Both the position numbers and the translations under genes were made by a program. DNA of 64,000 bases from Bifidobacterium phasiani (GTDB lineage Bacteria; Actinomycetota; Actinomycetes; Actinomycetales; Bifidobacteriaceae): positions 1 through 64,000 of the forward strand of contig NZ_JAHBBD010000002.1 of assembly GCF_019331775.1 (NCBI RefSeq). Reading direction: 5' to 3'. The first letter of the stretch is position 1. Every line of letters starts with the position of its first letter. The notes below the pieces were generated by a model. That model searched no databases. It worked only from the letters and a program-made list of their open reading frames with translations, and was not told the DNA's origin. This document shows, in pieces, positions 18,176 through 28,600 of this stretch.

Positions 18176-18670
18176 ATGGCCGCCGCCGACCCGGCGGAAT
18201 CACCAGCCACCGCCGGGACCGTCAGCCGCCATCGGAGTCGCCGTCCCCCATTGTCGGCCACCGGAACCGGCACCCGAAACGAACCGGCATCCACCACCGA
18301 CTCCGCCAACCACCGAAACCACCAACCACCACCGAAACCACCAACCATCTCAGGAATCAACCAAGCCGCCGACCGCCACCCCACAGGCGATTCCGTCAAC
18401 CACCGTCAACCACCGACGTCAACCACCGCCAACCGCCACCGGCCCCATACCGGCGCATCGGGGCACACCCCAGCACCATTCGCGAGGACGGCCCGCCGAC
18501 CGCCACCGGTCGCCACCGGAGTCAGCGAAGCCACGCCAGCGCATCCCGATGCATTCCCACAGGAGATTCCACCGACAGCCATCGACCACCACCAAACCAC
18601 CGACGACCATGGCATCGGCTCCGAAAGCGCCCCGATGCCCCACCCACTAAACCCAGAAAGCACTTTTTAG
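18176..18670 (+). CDS. Doubtful 164-residue Pro/Thr/His-rich ORF
   Basis: An ATG at 18176 has a good GGGAGGG seven bases upstream and an open frame to a TAG at 18668. The predicted product is rich in Pro, Thr, His and Asn, with no recognisable domain, signal peptide or membrane segment. The DNA below it is a strand-biased C/A-rich low-complexity tract, which on its own can keep a frame open. I cannot recognise it and think it more likely non-coding than coding; it is listed because of the ribosome site. Confidence 0.2.
   Translation: MAAADPAESPATAGTVSRHRSRRPPLSATGTGTRNEPASTTDSANHRNHQPPPKPPTISGINQAADRHPTGDSVNHRQPPTSTTANRHRPHTGASGHTPAPFARTARRPPPVATGVSEATPAHPDAFPQEIPPTAIDHHQTTDDHGIGSESAPMPHPLNPESTF
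18236..18650. repeat. C/A-rich degenerate repeat tract
   Basis: The plus strand is made largely of CCACC, CAACCACC and ACCGAAACC words, with very little G or T in 18290-18440. The minus strand is therefore GGTGG/GGTTGG-rich and could form two-tier G-quadruplexes. GC is lower than in the flanking genes. It lies between two paralogous GH43 genes. Confidence 0.7.
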
Positions 18671-18868
18671 CCACCAATTCCCCACCAGACACACCACAGC
18701 ACCCACTCACCCACCAACATCGCACATCAGTTCCCCACCAACCGGCTCACGGGATCCCTCCCGAACGCCGGCGTCCGACATTGATCCCCACCGGGTGCCC
18801 AGACGGCCCCGCCATCAACCACACCGTCCCATCCATTCCCACAACCTTCCACAGCAAGGAGCAGTCCC

Positions 18869-20665
18869 TTGGACGATCTGTTCGCAGAATACCCGCTGGC
18901 ACACGGCCGCGTCGCCATCCACGACCCCGCCATCGTCGAGGACCACGGCACGTACTACATCTTCGGCACCCACCGCCGCAACGCCCGCAGCACCGACCTG
19001 GTGCACTGGGAGCGCTTCGAGAACAACCTCAGCCGCGACCCAGAGTCCGTGCTCGGCGACATCTGGCGGGCGTGGCCCAGCCAGCCGGAGAACCCCGACC
19101 TGCGCGGCAACACCTGGGCGCCCGACGTGATCCGGAACGACACGATGGGCAAGTGGTGCATGTACCTCTCCGTCAACGGGCACGAGTTCCGCTCGGTCAT
19201 CGTGCTGCTGACCGCGGACCGGCTCGACGGCGACTGGACCTACGTCGGCCCGGTGGTCTACTCCGGCTTCGACGCCTCGAACGTCGACCGGACCGACGTG
19301 CCGCGGGTGCTCGGCGACGAGGCCGCCCACGGCGACCTGACACGCTACCTTTCGCTCAAGGACACGCGCATCAACGCCATCGACGCCGCGCCGATCCTGT
19401 GCGAGCACGGCGAGATGTGGATGGGATTCGGCTCCTGGTTCGGCGGCATCTGGATGCTCAAGCTCGACCCGGCCACCGGCCTGCGCGACTACACGGTCCG
19501 ATACCCGCTCGTCAAGGACGCCGCCGACCCGTACTACGGCGTCAAGGTCGCCGGCGGCTACTGGAACTCCGGCGAGGGGTCGTACTTCGTGCGCCGGAAC
19601 GGATGGTGGTACCTGTTCCTGTCGTACGGATGGCTCGGCACGACCGGCGGCTACCAGATCCGGATGTTCCGTTCGCGGCACCTGCTCGGACCGTACGTCG
19701 ACCAGAACGGCAATCCGGCGATCTCCGCCGGCGAGATCCCCGACAACCTCACCAAGGACACCGGCGTGCGGCTGACGTCGTCGGTAATGTGGAGCGGAGG
19801 CCCAGCCGCGATCGGCGACGTCGAGGTGTCGCAGGGGCACAATTCGGTGCTGCGCCGCGGCTCCGACGGACGGCTGTTCCTGACGTACCACACGCGCTTC
19901 CCCAAGCGCGACGGCGAGGACTACGAGACGCACATCCGCGAGCTGCTGCCCACCGAGGACGGATGGCTGGTGGCCGCCCCGTACGAGTATCTGGGCGCCC
20001 CGGCGGTCCCGCCGGCGGCGACGGACGGCTTGGCGACGGACGACCCTACGGTCAGGACGACATCGGGCGGGACGGCGAAGAACGGCACGCCTGCGGACGA
20101 CGTGACCGCGGACGACTCAGCAACAGACGGAGCGTCCACGGACAGCGTGGCCGCGACGGCGGGCGAAACGACCGCGGACGGCATGGGCACGGACGGGCCG
20201 GCGAAGGGTACGACGGCGTACGGATCCGATCCGTCGACGGCGGCGAACGACCCGTTCCCGCCGTATCTTGCCGGCGATTACGAACTGGTCCGCCACGACC
20301 CGCATACCTTCTATAACGGCGAGCGCGACGCCGAAGGCAATCCCGTCGGCGTCAACCGACCGGAGACGATCACGCTGCATGCGGACGGCAGGGTGACCAG
20401 CGGCGGCGTGGTCGCATTCTTCGACACACCGGACGCGAATCTGCCGCGCTCGACCGACGGCCCCGCGCTGCGCGGCACGTGGAGGATGCTCGGTGGTTGC
20501 GGCGCGACGGGCGTGCGGTGCTGCAGCGGCGATATGGCGATCACACTGGACGGCGTGACGTACGTCGGTGTCTTCGCCGAGCTGCCGCGGGAAATCGACC
20601 GCAGGCCGACCGTGACCTTCTCGGCGATCGGCGGCAACCGGACCATCTGGGGCTCGCGGCTGTAG
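18869..20665 (+). CDS. GH43 endo-arabinanase-like paralogue with low-complexity insert, TTG start
   Basis: The 598-residue protein matches the GH43 lipoprotein at 16196 over the catalytic part (D19, D172 in NAIDAAP, E236 in NSGEGSYF; NDTMGKWCMYLSVNG shared) and the C-terminal beta domain. It lacks a signal peptide and has an extra Thr/Ala/Asp/Gly-rich segment at about 378-463 between the two domains. The start is TTG at 18869, with AAGGAG at 18856-18861 and seven bases between; no ATG or GTG gives a better N-terminus. It may act inside the cell on longer arabino-oligosaccharides. Tandem duplication followed by loss of the export signal is the simplest history. Confidence 0.82.
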   Translation: MDDLFAEYPLAHGRVAIHDPAIVEDHGTYYIFGTHRRNARSTDLVHWERFENNLSRDPESVLGDIWRAWPSQPENPDLRGNTWAPDVIRNDTMGKWCMYLSVNGHEFRSVIVLLTADRLDGDWTYVGPVVYSGFDASNVDRTDVPRVLGDEAAHGDLTRYLSLKDTRINAIDAAPILCEHGEMWMGFGSWFGGIWMLKLDPATGLRDYTVRYPLVKDAADPYYGVKVAGGYWNSGEGSYFVRRNGWWYLFLSYGWLGTTGGYQIRMFRSRHLLGPYVDQNGNPAISAGEIPDNLTKDTGVRLTSSVMWSGGPAAIGDVEVSQGHNSVLRRGSDGRLFLTYHTRFPKRDGEDYETHIRELLPTEDGWLVAAPYEYLGAPAVPPAATDGLATDDPTVRTTSGGTAKNGTPADDVTADDSATDGASTDSVAATAGETTADGMGTDGPAKGTTAYGSDPSTAANDPFPPYLAGDYELVRHDPHTFYNGERDAEGNPVGVNRPETITLHADGRVTSGGVVAFFDTPDANLPRSTDGPALRGTWRMLGGCGATGVRCCSGDMAITLDGVTYVGVFAELPREIDRRPTVTFSAIGGNRTIWGSRL

Positions 20666-20673
20666 ATCCGGCC

Positions 20674-20710
20674 GGTCTCATCCGGATTCCGGGCGGATTC
20701 GGATGAGACC
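20674..20710 (+). terminator. Hairpin after the GH43 gene
   Basis: Perfect 11-bp arms GGTCTCATCCG (20674-20684) and its complement (20700-20710) lie nine bases after the stop codon. There is no strong T-run. Confidence 0.6.
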
Positions 20711-21387
20711 GTCTGGAATCCTGCAGACCATCCGAAACCGACTGCGATGCGGTTCGCATCCGACTGCAGGCCGCCCGAAACCTACTGAGACGCGGCCCGC
20801 AATCCGGCGATGGACCGCCCGGACCCGAAGCGATATCGGAAGCCGTCCGAATCATCCGGGGCCCGGCTGCGATCCGCAGGCGGGCTCGACCGAATCGCCC
20901 TTCGACCCGCCCGCGACGCATCGATGAGGATGCCCGCTTCTCGTCACGGACATCCTCATCGTTGTGTTTTAAGGCAGTGCCGACACCGTCTCCGCCGTCG
21001 GCACCGTACCCGCCGTCAGTGCCACACCGTCATCGGCCATGTGACCCGGCAATCACGCCTGCGATGCACTTCCGCGAACGGTTCCGAAAGCGAATCCAGC
21101 CGCCACGCAATCGTCTGTCAGTCGGCAGGGTCCGGTCGAACAGCAGTCAAGCCGTACTTCATTCATTCCGCCCAATGTGTAATCGCCTGCCTATCGGCAT
21201 GCGATTACACATCAGAACGAATCGCCCCATCCGCATCGCATGCGCCCGATCCACCCAAGACCGCCCAGCGCGGCACGACTGCCCTGGGCGGTTGCGCCAC
21301 ACACGCCTCGTCCTCGCCTCGGCCACCGATCGTCGCTGCCCACCCCGCCTGCGTCCGCCGAGACGAGACGAGACGCGGCGATGGCGG
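20711..21387. other. Gene-free region with two orphan hairpins
   Basis: No convincing gene is present. Hairpin one has arms CGATGAGGATG at 20922-20932 and 20951-20961 and is followed by TTGTGTTTT, so it looks like a plus-strand intrinsic terminator although no gene precedes it. Hairpin two has perfect 12-bp arms (ATGTGTAATCGC, 21175-21186; complement 21201-21212), one internal mismatch, four more pairs and a TATC loop. A small transcript ending at 20970 is possible. Confidence 0.5.
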
Positions 21388-21981
21388 TCATCGGCTCCGG
21401 TCGGCCTCGCCTTCGGGGAAGATGATCTTGTAGATCGGGAAGTAGATGACCATCTGCACGCCGCCGTTGACCACGGTGATCAGGATGTTGTACACCGCCG
21501 GCGGCACCAGGCTCCGCAGCAGCGGCACGTACAGCCCCATCAGGAAGCTGCACACCACGGTGATCAGCACGAAGGCGATGACGTACCACAGGATCTGGTA
21601 CCACACGTTGCCATGCGACTTGAACGTAATGTTGCGCTGCATCGGGAAGTTCACGCACTGCGCGATGAACAGCGTGACCGCGAACGCGGCGAAGTACCCC
21701 ATGCCGCCGGTCTCGTCGCCGGTGACCGGATAGTCGAAGACGTAGGTGTCGACCGGGCCAAGGCTGATGTGGCCGATCTGCGCGGGGATCGAACACCAGT
21801 CGGTGAACCGGTAGAACAGTCCCGGCAGGAAGGTCAGCAGCACGTACTGCAGCACCGTGACGAACATCGAAAACGCGTAGAACATCACGAACTGTGCGAT
21901 CAGCTTGTGGCGGATGGAAAACCGTCCCCACCATGCGGCGAGCGCGGAGGTCTTGGAGGGAGCGGAGTCGGTGTCGGTCAT
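21388..21981 (-). CDS. GtrA-like membrane protein
   Basis: The 197-residue protein has about four membrane helices (around 27-50, 98-115, 126-148, 165-190). The QRNITFKS loop between helices two and three is the conserved point of GtrA-like proteins, which are thought to move lipid-linked sugars for glycosylation of surface polymers. It is longer than usual because of an inserted extracytoplasmic loop between helix one and two. ATG at 21981 has AAGGAG upstream. It lies after a GH2 gene on the same strand, 381 bases away, and may belong to the GH3/GH2 cluster. A role in cell-surface glycan assembly is inferred. Confidence 0.75.
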   Translation of the reverse strand: MTDTDSAPSKTSALAAWWGRFSIRHKLIAQFVMFYAFSMFVTVLQYVLLTFLPGLFYRFTDWCSIPAQIGHISLGPVDTYVFDYPVTGDETGGMGYFAAFAVTLFIAQCVNFPMQRNITFKSHGNVWYQILWYVIAFVLITVVCSFLMGLYVPLLRSLVPPAVYNILITVVNGGVQMVIYFPIYKIIFPEGEADRSR

Positions 21982-22021
21982 GATGGCTCCTTACTGGTTG
22001 CTTGGCATCTGAGCGTCCGCC

Positions 22022-22340
22022 TTGCGGCTGAATGTCAGACGATTCGTGCCGCCCGGGCGTGGTACGGCGAGCAGGCGACCTTCGACACATTCGTCCCGGA
22101 CGACGCGGTGCCGCCCGGGCGTGGCACGGCGAGCAGAGGGTATGCCCCCGCAAACGTGCCGCCGGATTCACGTGGAACGCGAGCTATAGGGACGCGGTGC
22201 GGTATGCCCCGCAAGCGTGCCGCCGGATTCACGCCGCCCGGACGCGGCACGGCGGCCACAAGCGATGCGATTGCGGCTGAATGTCGTATGATTCGCGCCG
22301 CCCGGGTTTCGGGAGCGGGCGGCGCAAACCATGGAAAACC
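22022..22340. repeat. Imperfect repeats between GH2 and gtrA-like genes
   Basis: Short segments recur: TGCGGCTGAATGTC at about 22023 and 22273, GCCGCCCGGGCGTGGYACGG at about 22049 and 22110, and GCAARCGTGCCGCCGGATTC at about 22151 and 22210. The copies are diverged and mixed in order. No gene is supported in the gap. Confidence 0.6.
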
Positions 22341-22362
22341 GCCGATTGCGATGCCGGCAGCC

Positions 22363-25035
22363 TCAGCGCACGGGAATGGAGACCGTGGCGGTATGGGTGC
22401 CGTCGGTGGCGGTCAGTGTGACGGTCGCGCCTGAGGCGTCGGAGACGGCAGAGACGTCAAAGGCGTCGGAGACACCGGGGACGCCGCCGGCGCCGCGCGC
22501 GGCCTCGACGACCGCGAGCGCCTCGCCGTAGTACGTATCCGTCTCGTCGTCGACGAACGAATCGAGGTCATACGGCGCCGCGCACCCCAGACCGAGCAGA
22601 CGGCCGCCGTCGACGTCCACCGTGATCGTCCCGCGCTCCAGCGGCTTGGTGGTGCCGTTGCGATCCGTGTACCGCAGACGGACGACGCACAGGCGCCCGG
22701 GAGAGACGACGGCGTCCGCCGGATCGACGGCGTCTCCGCCGGACATGCCGGCGAATGCGGCGGAGGTGAGACGGCCGTTCGCCGATTCGACTTCGGCGGC
22801 CAGCACCGTGTCGTCGCCGGCGCTCGTCAGCCGATGGCGCCCGATCTCATGCCCGGATTCGTCATAGGACACCGCCTCGATCGTGCCGGGCTCCCATGTG
22901 CAGGCGAACCGGGCGATGCAGTCGTCGCGCATCGTCTTGCGGCCGACCTCGCGGCCGTTGAGCAGCAGGGCGACCGACGCCGCGCGCGCGTAGACCTCCA
23001 CGTCGGCCCGGCGCCCTTCGCAGCCGTTCCAGCTCCAGGACGCGATGGCGTTCGACATCTTCCAGGCGGAGGGCGAATGCTTGTCGCCGGTGTGGTTCAC
23101 CGGGCAGACGGCGATGTACGGCCCCGGCGCGGCCTCGAGCGCCACGCGCGTGTACAGCGCCTCGCCGAGCGGCCGGCCGGTCAGGTCGAGACGGCCCGAA
23201 CCCGCGGTCAGCCAGCCGAAGCCGCTGAATTGCGGGGCGTAGTCGGCATACTCCCATGCTCCGACGCCGACCTCGCCGAGATAGTCCATGCCGGCCCAGA
23301 CGAAGTCGCCGATCAGCCGCGGCTCCCGCTTGGCCAGTTCGCGGAACCGGTAGGCGTCCGAGCAGAAGGTCTCGCTGCCCAGGATCAGACGGTCGGGATA
23401 CCGCTTCAGGTCGTGGCGATACCGCTTGATGCCGTAGTTGTACCCGGCCACGTCCATCGCGGCGAAGGCGTCGCGCGTCTTCCAGTCGCAGAACGGCAGC
23501 GTCGCCCCGGTCTTCATGAAGTCGGCGCCGAGCATGCCGGCCATGTCGTTGAAGAACTGGCTGCCCACGGCCTTGCCCTTCTTCTGCTCCTCGCCGGCGG
23601 CGCGACGCCGCTCGGCCTCCGCGGCCTCCTTGGCCGCCTTGTCGTCCGAGTACACGCCCATGCCGATCGAGCTGAGGAAGTTGAAGAAGATGTTGATGCC
23701 GCAGGTCACCGGTCGGGTCGCGTCCAGTCCGTGCAGGTATTCGGTGAGCCGTCGGGTCAGCGCCACGCCCTTGGGCTGCGCCGTCTCGCTGACCTCGTTG
23801 CCGGTGGAGTACATGACCACGCTCGGATGGGTGCGGTCCTTGCGCACCATGTCGGCCAGATCCCTGCGCCACCATGCGTCGAAGTACTCGACGTAGTCGT
23901 GCTGGGTCTTGTGGATGTACCAGTGGTCGATGTATTCGTCCATGATCAGCACGCCGAGCCGGTCGCATGCGTCGAGCAGCGCGCGGGAGCAGGGGTTGTG
24001 CGCCGAGCGGACCGCGTTGTAGCCGCATTCCTTGAGCAGTCGGATCTTGCGCTCCTCGGCGTCGACGTAGGCGCAGGCGCCCAGCACGCCGTTGTCGTGG
24101 TGGATGCACGCGCCCTGGATGATGACGCGCCGGCCGTTGACCAGCAGGCCGTCATGCCCCCAGGACAGCGTGCGCACGCCGAATGTTGCCGTGGACTCGT
24201 CGCGCGAGCCGTCCCGGCCGGCGAAGCGCGCGACGCAGCGGTAGAGGTTCGGATGCTCGCAGTCCCACGGACGCACCCCGGCGAGGTCGATGCGCGTCAC
24301 GGCGACGGCCGAGGCCCCGGCGTCGCTTGCCGCTTGCAACGCCCCGGCCGGCACGACGCCCGGCTCGCCGCCCCGCCCGACATCGAGGATGTCGCGGGTC
24401 GCCGCGTCGGCCGAGGCCACGACCGTCCCCTCGTCGTCGACGACGTCGATCGACACAGTTCCGGAGGCGCTCGTCTCGACGCTCACCTCGATCACGGCGT
24501 CGGCGAGCGCCGCGGAGGCGTCCGCTCGGTCCAGGGACACGGTGCTCACCGTGATGCCGTCGGGCACGATATGCCCCGCATCGCCCACCCACAGGGTGAC
24601 GGGACGGTAGATGCCGGCGCCGGAATACCAGCGGGAGTTCGGCTGGTCGGCGTTGCGCGCGATGACGCGGATCTCGTGGTCGCCGCCGTCGGCGCGCGGA
24701 GCGGCGCAGGCCTCGGTGACGTCGACGCGGAAGTTCGTGTAGCCGTAGGGACGGAAGGCGAGTCTGCCGCCGTCCACCCACACCTCCGCGTTGTGGTACA
24801 CGCCCTCGAATTCAAGGACGAGACGTTTCCCGGCCATGGAATCATCCGGCGTGAACGGGCGAACGTACTCGTAGTCGCGCCCCTCGAACCAGCCGGCGTT
24901 GATGCCGCTGGCGGCGCTTTCGCTCCGGGGCTCGCCGATCATCGCGTCGTGCGGCAGACGCACGGGCGTGAACGGCTCGTCCGTGGCGTCAAGATGACGG
25001 TATGACCATCCGTCGTTGAAGTCGATGGCCTGCAT
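22363..25035 (-). CDS. GH2 beta-galactosidase-like enzyme
   Basis: The 890-residue retaining glycosidase has the GH2 order: sugar-binding jelly-roll (about 10-155, with NSRWYSGAGIYRPV), Ig-like domain to about 290, and TIM barrel with acid/base E414 (YSTGNEVSE) and nucleophile E555 (LILGSETFCSD). C-terminal domains from about 650 include VALLLNGREVGRKTM. No signal peptide is seen, so it is cytoplasmic. Family 2 covers beta-galactosidases, beta-glucuronidases and beta-mannosidases; the N-terminal motif favours galactosidase, but the substrate is open. ATG at 25035 follows AAAGGAG. It lies in a minus-strand group with a surface GH3 enzyme and a GtrA-like protein. Confidence 0.88.
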   Translation of the reverse strand: MQAIDFNDGWSYRHLDATDEPFTPVRLPHDAMIGEPRSESAASGINAGWFEGRDYEYVRPFTPDDSMAGKRLVLEFEGVYHNAEVWVDGGRLAFRPYGYTNFRVDVTEACAAPRADGGDHEIRVIARNADQPNSRWYSGAGIYRPVTLWVGDAGHIVPDGITVSTVSLDRADASAALADAVIEVSVETSASGTVSIDVVDDEGTVVASADAATRDILDVGRGGEPGVVPAGALQAASDAGASAVAVTRIDLAGVRPWDCEHPNLYRCVARFAGRDGSRDESTATFGVRTLSWGHDGLLVNGRRVIIQGACIHHDNGVLGACAYVDAEERKIRLLKECGYNAVRSAHNPCSRALLDACDRLGVLIMDEYIDHWYIHKTQHDYVEYFDAWWRRDLADMVRKDRTHPSVVMYSTGNEVSETAQPKGVALTRRLTEYLHGLDATRPVTCGINIFFNFLSSIGMGVYSDDKAAKEAAEAERRRAAGEEQKKGKAVGSQFFNDMAGMLGADFMKTGATLPFCDWKTRDAFAAMDVAGYNYGIKRYRHDLKRYPDRLILGSETFCSDAYRFRELAKREPRLIGDFVWAGMDYLGEVGVGAWEYADYAPQFSGFGWLTAGSGRLDLTGRPLGEALYTRVALEAAPGPYIAVCPVNHTGDKHSPSAWKMSNAIASWSWNGCEGRRADVEVYARAASVALLLNGREVGRKTMRDDCIARFACTWEPGTIEAVSYDESGHEIGRHRLTSAGDDTVLAAEVESANGRLTSAAFAGMSGGDAVDPADAVVSPGRLCVVRLRYTDRNGTTKPLERGTITVDVDGGRLLGLGCAAPYDLDSFVDDETDTYYGEALAVVEAARGAGGVPGVSDAFDVSAVSDASGATVTLTATDGTHTATVSIPVR

Positions 25036-25162
25036 GTGAACTCCTTTGCTTCCTTTCCTGGAATCGGCGGACGCGGATGTGCGTGTCCCGGATTTCGCGG
25101 CGGCCGACGTCGCCCGCACCGGGCGGACCCGATTCGTCCGGGCCCGCCCGGTGCGAACGACC

Positions 25163-25618
25163 TCAGGCGGTCACCACGCTGATGGCGCTACGCGGCGTGC
25201 GGCTGGCGACGAACCCCTCGACGATCAGCGCGATGTCGGCCAGCAGGTAGCATGCCACGCCAGCGATCGAGATGTGCAGGGCATTGGCCTCCGTGGCCGG
25301 GTAGTTGACCGGGATGAAATACACGTCGGCGGCCAGGGTGACGCGGGCCATCACGAACATCGCCAGGCTGGCGACCAGCAGCGCGGACGAGAGCACCACG
25401 ATCGCGTCGCGCGCCACGGCCGGCAGCCGGTCGTTCATCACGATGTCCGCCAGGATGGCGACCGCGGCCACCACGGTGAACGCCACGGGCAGCGGGTTCA
25501 TCGTCATGCCCGCAAGGTATCCGGTGACGCTGGTCGCGATGTAGATCGCCAGTCCGGCCACCGCCAGCACCAGGGCGATGATCTCCCTTGCCGCCGTCTT
25601 CATGTTGACGTTGCTCAT
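25163..25618 (-). CDS. Small four-helix membrane protein, unknown function
   Basis: The 151-residue protein is mostly hydrophobic, with four predicted membrane helices at about 10-31, 43-60, 68-92 and 110-136 and short loops. I do not recognise a family. ATG at 25618 lies one base before the GH3 stop codon region (TGA at 25620-25622), so the two are almost certainly translated together. This close pairing with a doubly anchored GH3 protein suggests a partner or placement role in the membrane; that is inference only. Confidence 0.75.
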   Translation of the reverse strand: MSNVNMKTAAREIIALVLAVAGLAIYIATSVTGYLAGMTMNPLPVAFTVVAAVAILADIVMNDRLPAVARDAIVVLSSALLVASLAMFVMARVTLAADVYFIPVNYPATEANALHISIAGVACYLLADIALIVEGFVASRTPRSAISVVTA

Positions 25619-25619
25619 G

Positions 25620-28600
25620 TCAGTTCCTTCCCTTGCCCGCGGCCTTGCCGGACTTCACCGCGGCCACGGCGTACCCGCCCAGGCCGACGGCGATGACCAG
25701 GCCGGCCACCACGATTGCGACGGTGTACCCCACGCGCCAGGACGTCATGACGTTGACGGTGCGCGTCGAGGAGTTCACGCCGTTCAGCGCCGCCGAATTG
25801 GCGAGCGCATACAGCGCGTAGTGCAGGTTGTCCTTGATGGCGAGCAGCATGTCGCGGTCGCCGCTCAGCGCCTCCGGGGTCCAGTAGTCGATGCCCTGCG
25901 GACCGAATCCGCAGAACGCCGTGGTGCCCGCCAGCGTCGACTCCTTGGGCGAGGCCTTGAGCGAGATGCTCGTGAAGTCGGTGACGTTGTACCCCTGGAA
26001 TCCCCATTCGTTGCGCAGGATGTCGACCATGACCGCATGGTTCGCGCTCGGCGCGACGGCGCCGATGCGGTTGTAGGAGCTCATCGTGCCCAGGGCGCCC
26101 TCGGTGTACGCGTCCGCGTGGTCGTCGTCGCCGACGAAGGAGGCGGGCCTGCCCTTGCCCTCGAACGCCTGCTGGAAGTTGCGCAGCTCCATCTCGCGCG
26201 CCTTCTGTTCGCTCATGAACACGGCGATGCCGGAGCGGTTGATCTCCTGGTCGTTGAACGCCAGATGCTTGACGTTGACGAGCGTGCCCTTGGACTGGGC
26301 GCCCTGCACGACCGCGGAGCCGGTGTACCCGGACAGGATCGGGTCCTCGGAGTAGTACTCGACGCCGCGGGAGTTGTAGGCGTGGCGATGCAGGTTCATG
26401 GCCGGGCCGATCATGATCGGCAGGTTGAGCACCAGCGTGCTCTCGCCCAGGATGATCTCGCCGTTCTCGTACGCCAGCTCCTTGTTCCAGCTGTAGGCGA
26501 GGTTGACCGGCGAGGGCGCGACGCGGGTGGCGTAGTTGTAGTCCTCGGCGTCGGCGTACGCCTCGCCCTGGTACTGGCCCTCGGACAGCAGGTGGGAGTC
26601 GGAGCCGCCCGGGCCGTCGTCGGAGGTCATCTCGGGCAGGCCGATCGACTCCATGCCGCCGATGGCATGGAACGCGTTCGCCGCGAAGTCGAGGTACTCC
26701 TGCAGCGTGACCTTGTCGATGAGCTCGCTCCACCGCTCGTCGTCGAAGTCCGCGCCCTTCATGTCGTTGATGGTCAGTTCGCTCGACGTGTCGCCGAAGA
26801 CGATGTCCGAGGTGTCCTCGTCGGTGGCGAGCTCGATGAAGTCGTTGCCGAGCAGTTCCGCGAGCCGCCCGGAGGCCGTCAGGCCCTCATACGTGGCCGG
26901 GAACGTCCCGTTCCAGTCGGCACGGGTCAGATAGGTGACCGTGTCCGGCTCGAAGGCGTTGTAGTCCATCGCGTAGTCGCCTTCGGACAGCCTGTTGGTG
27001 ATCTCGGTGCCGTTGTCGCTGACCGAGAACGTGTCGGCGTCGACGTCGCCGTCCCACGTCCAGGCGTAGGTCTTGCCGGCGTCGCCGGCGGCGGTCATGC
27101 CGTCGGACTCGCCGAGGCCCTGCGCGGCCAGCACGTTGTTGAGGGCGTCGTGGGAGTCGTCGCCGATCGCGAAGTAGTAGTCGCCCGGATCGACGATGTA
27201 GGTCTGCGCCCCGTTCGCATCGTAGCTGGCGAGGTTCGCCAGGTCGACGTCGAGGGTGATCGTCTGGGATTCGCCCGGTTCCAGGGTTCCGGTCTTCTCG
27301 TAGTTCATCAGCTGGATCGCCGACTTCTCGACGCCGTTCTCACGGTCGTAGTCGGTGTACGGCGCGGAGGCGTACAGCTGGATGATGGACTTGCCCGCCA
27401 CGTCGCCGGTGTTCGTCACCGTCACGGTGGCGGTGGCGGACTTCCTGTCGCCGGTCATCTCGACCGAGTCGAGCGTCTGCTCGAACGTCGTGTAGCTCAG
27501 GCCGTAGCCGAACGGGTACACGATCTCGTTGTCGTAGTCCCAGGTGCCGTCCGTGGTGGCGACGGTGCCGTCGGCGTTCGCATAGGTTCCCGCGGAGGCC
27601 TCCTCGCCGCCGTTGCCGAGCACGATGTCCGCATAGCGGGTCTCATAGTAGCGATAGCCGGTGTAGATGCCCTCGGCCTCGATCAGGTAGGAGTTGACCG
27701 CCGCGTCCTCGGAGAAGTCCGAGGCGTTGCTCCACGGGACATTGCCGTAGTTCGCCATGGCGGGGGCCAGCGCGGTGTTCTTGGCGAAGCTGTCGCCCAG
27801 GGCGCCGGAGGGATTGATCGTGCCGTTCAGCGTGTCGGCCACGCCGTAGAACCCGTAGGCGCCCGGATAGCCGATCCACATGATCGCGTCGACCTCCGGG
27901 TCCTCCTCGAGGTTCGCGATCTCCATCGGGTTGGTGGAGTTGACGAGCACGATCACGGTGTCGAAGTTGGCCTCGGCCTCCTCGACCAGCGCCATCTCCT
28001 CGTCGGACAGGCTCAGGATGTTGCCGGTGACGGTGTGCACGCCGTCGGCCAAACCGGCCTCGCCGGGATAGTAGCCGTCGCCGTTCTCGCCGCCGGGCCG
28101 GCCCACCACGACGATGGCCGCGTCGTCGTACTCGCCGTACTGCGAGTCGTAGTCGGGGTTGAGCGCCGCGAGCTCGTCGAGAGTCAGCTCGCACGGATCC
28201 GTATAGGAGGTGATCTCGGCGTATTCGGGGATCAGACCGCTGCCGAACTGCGGGGTGGTCCACTCCTTGTCGGCGAAGTACGCCTCGTAGGCGGCCAGCA
28301 TCGACGGGTTGATCTGGAAGCCCTTCTCGGTGAACGCGTCGGCGATCTCCACGGTCGAGTAGCCGTCAGCGATGGAGCCGCCCGAGCTGCCGTACACCGG
28401 CGCGTAGCTGCGCACGCCGAACATCGTGATCTTCGCGTCCGCGGCGATCGGCAGGGCGTCGTTCTCGTTCTTCAGCAGGACGTTGGTCTCCTCGCCCTCC
28501 TTCAGGGCGAACTCCTTGAAGCCGTCGTACGCCTCCTCGGCCGTGGTGAAGTCCGACTGGTAGGTCCACGTGTCCGCATCGTCGCCCGTGGCCTCGGTGA

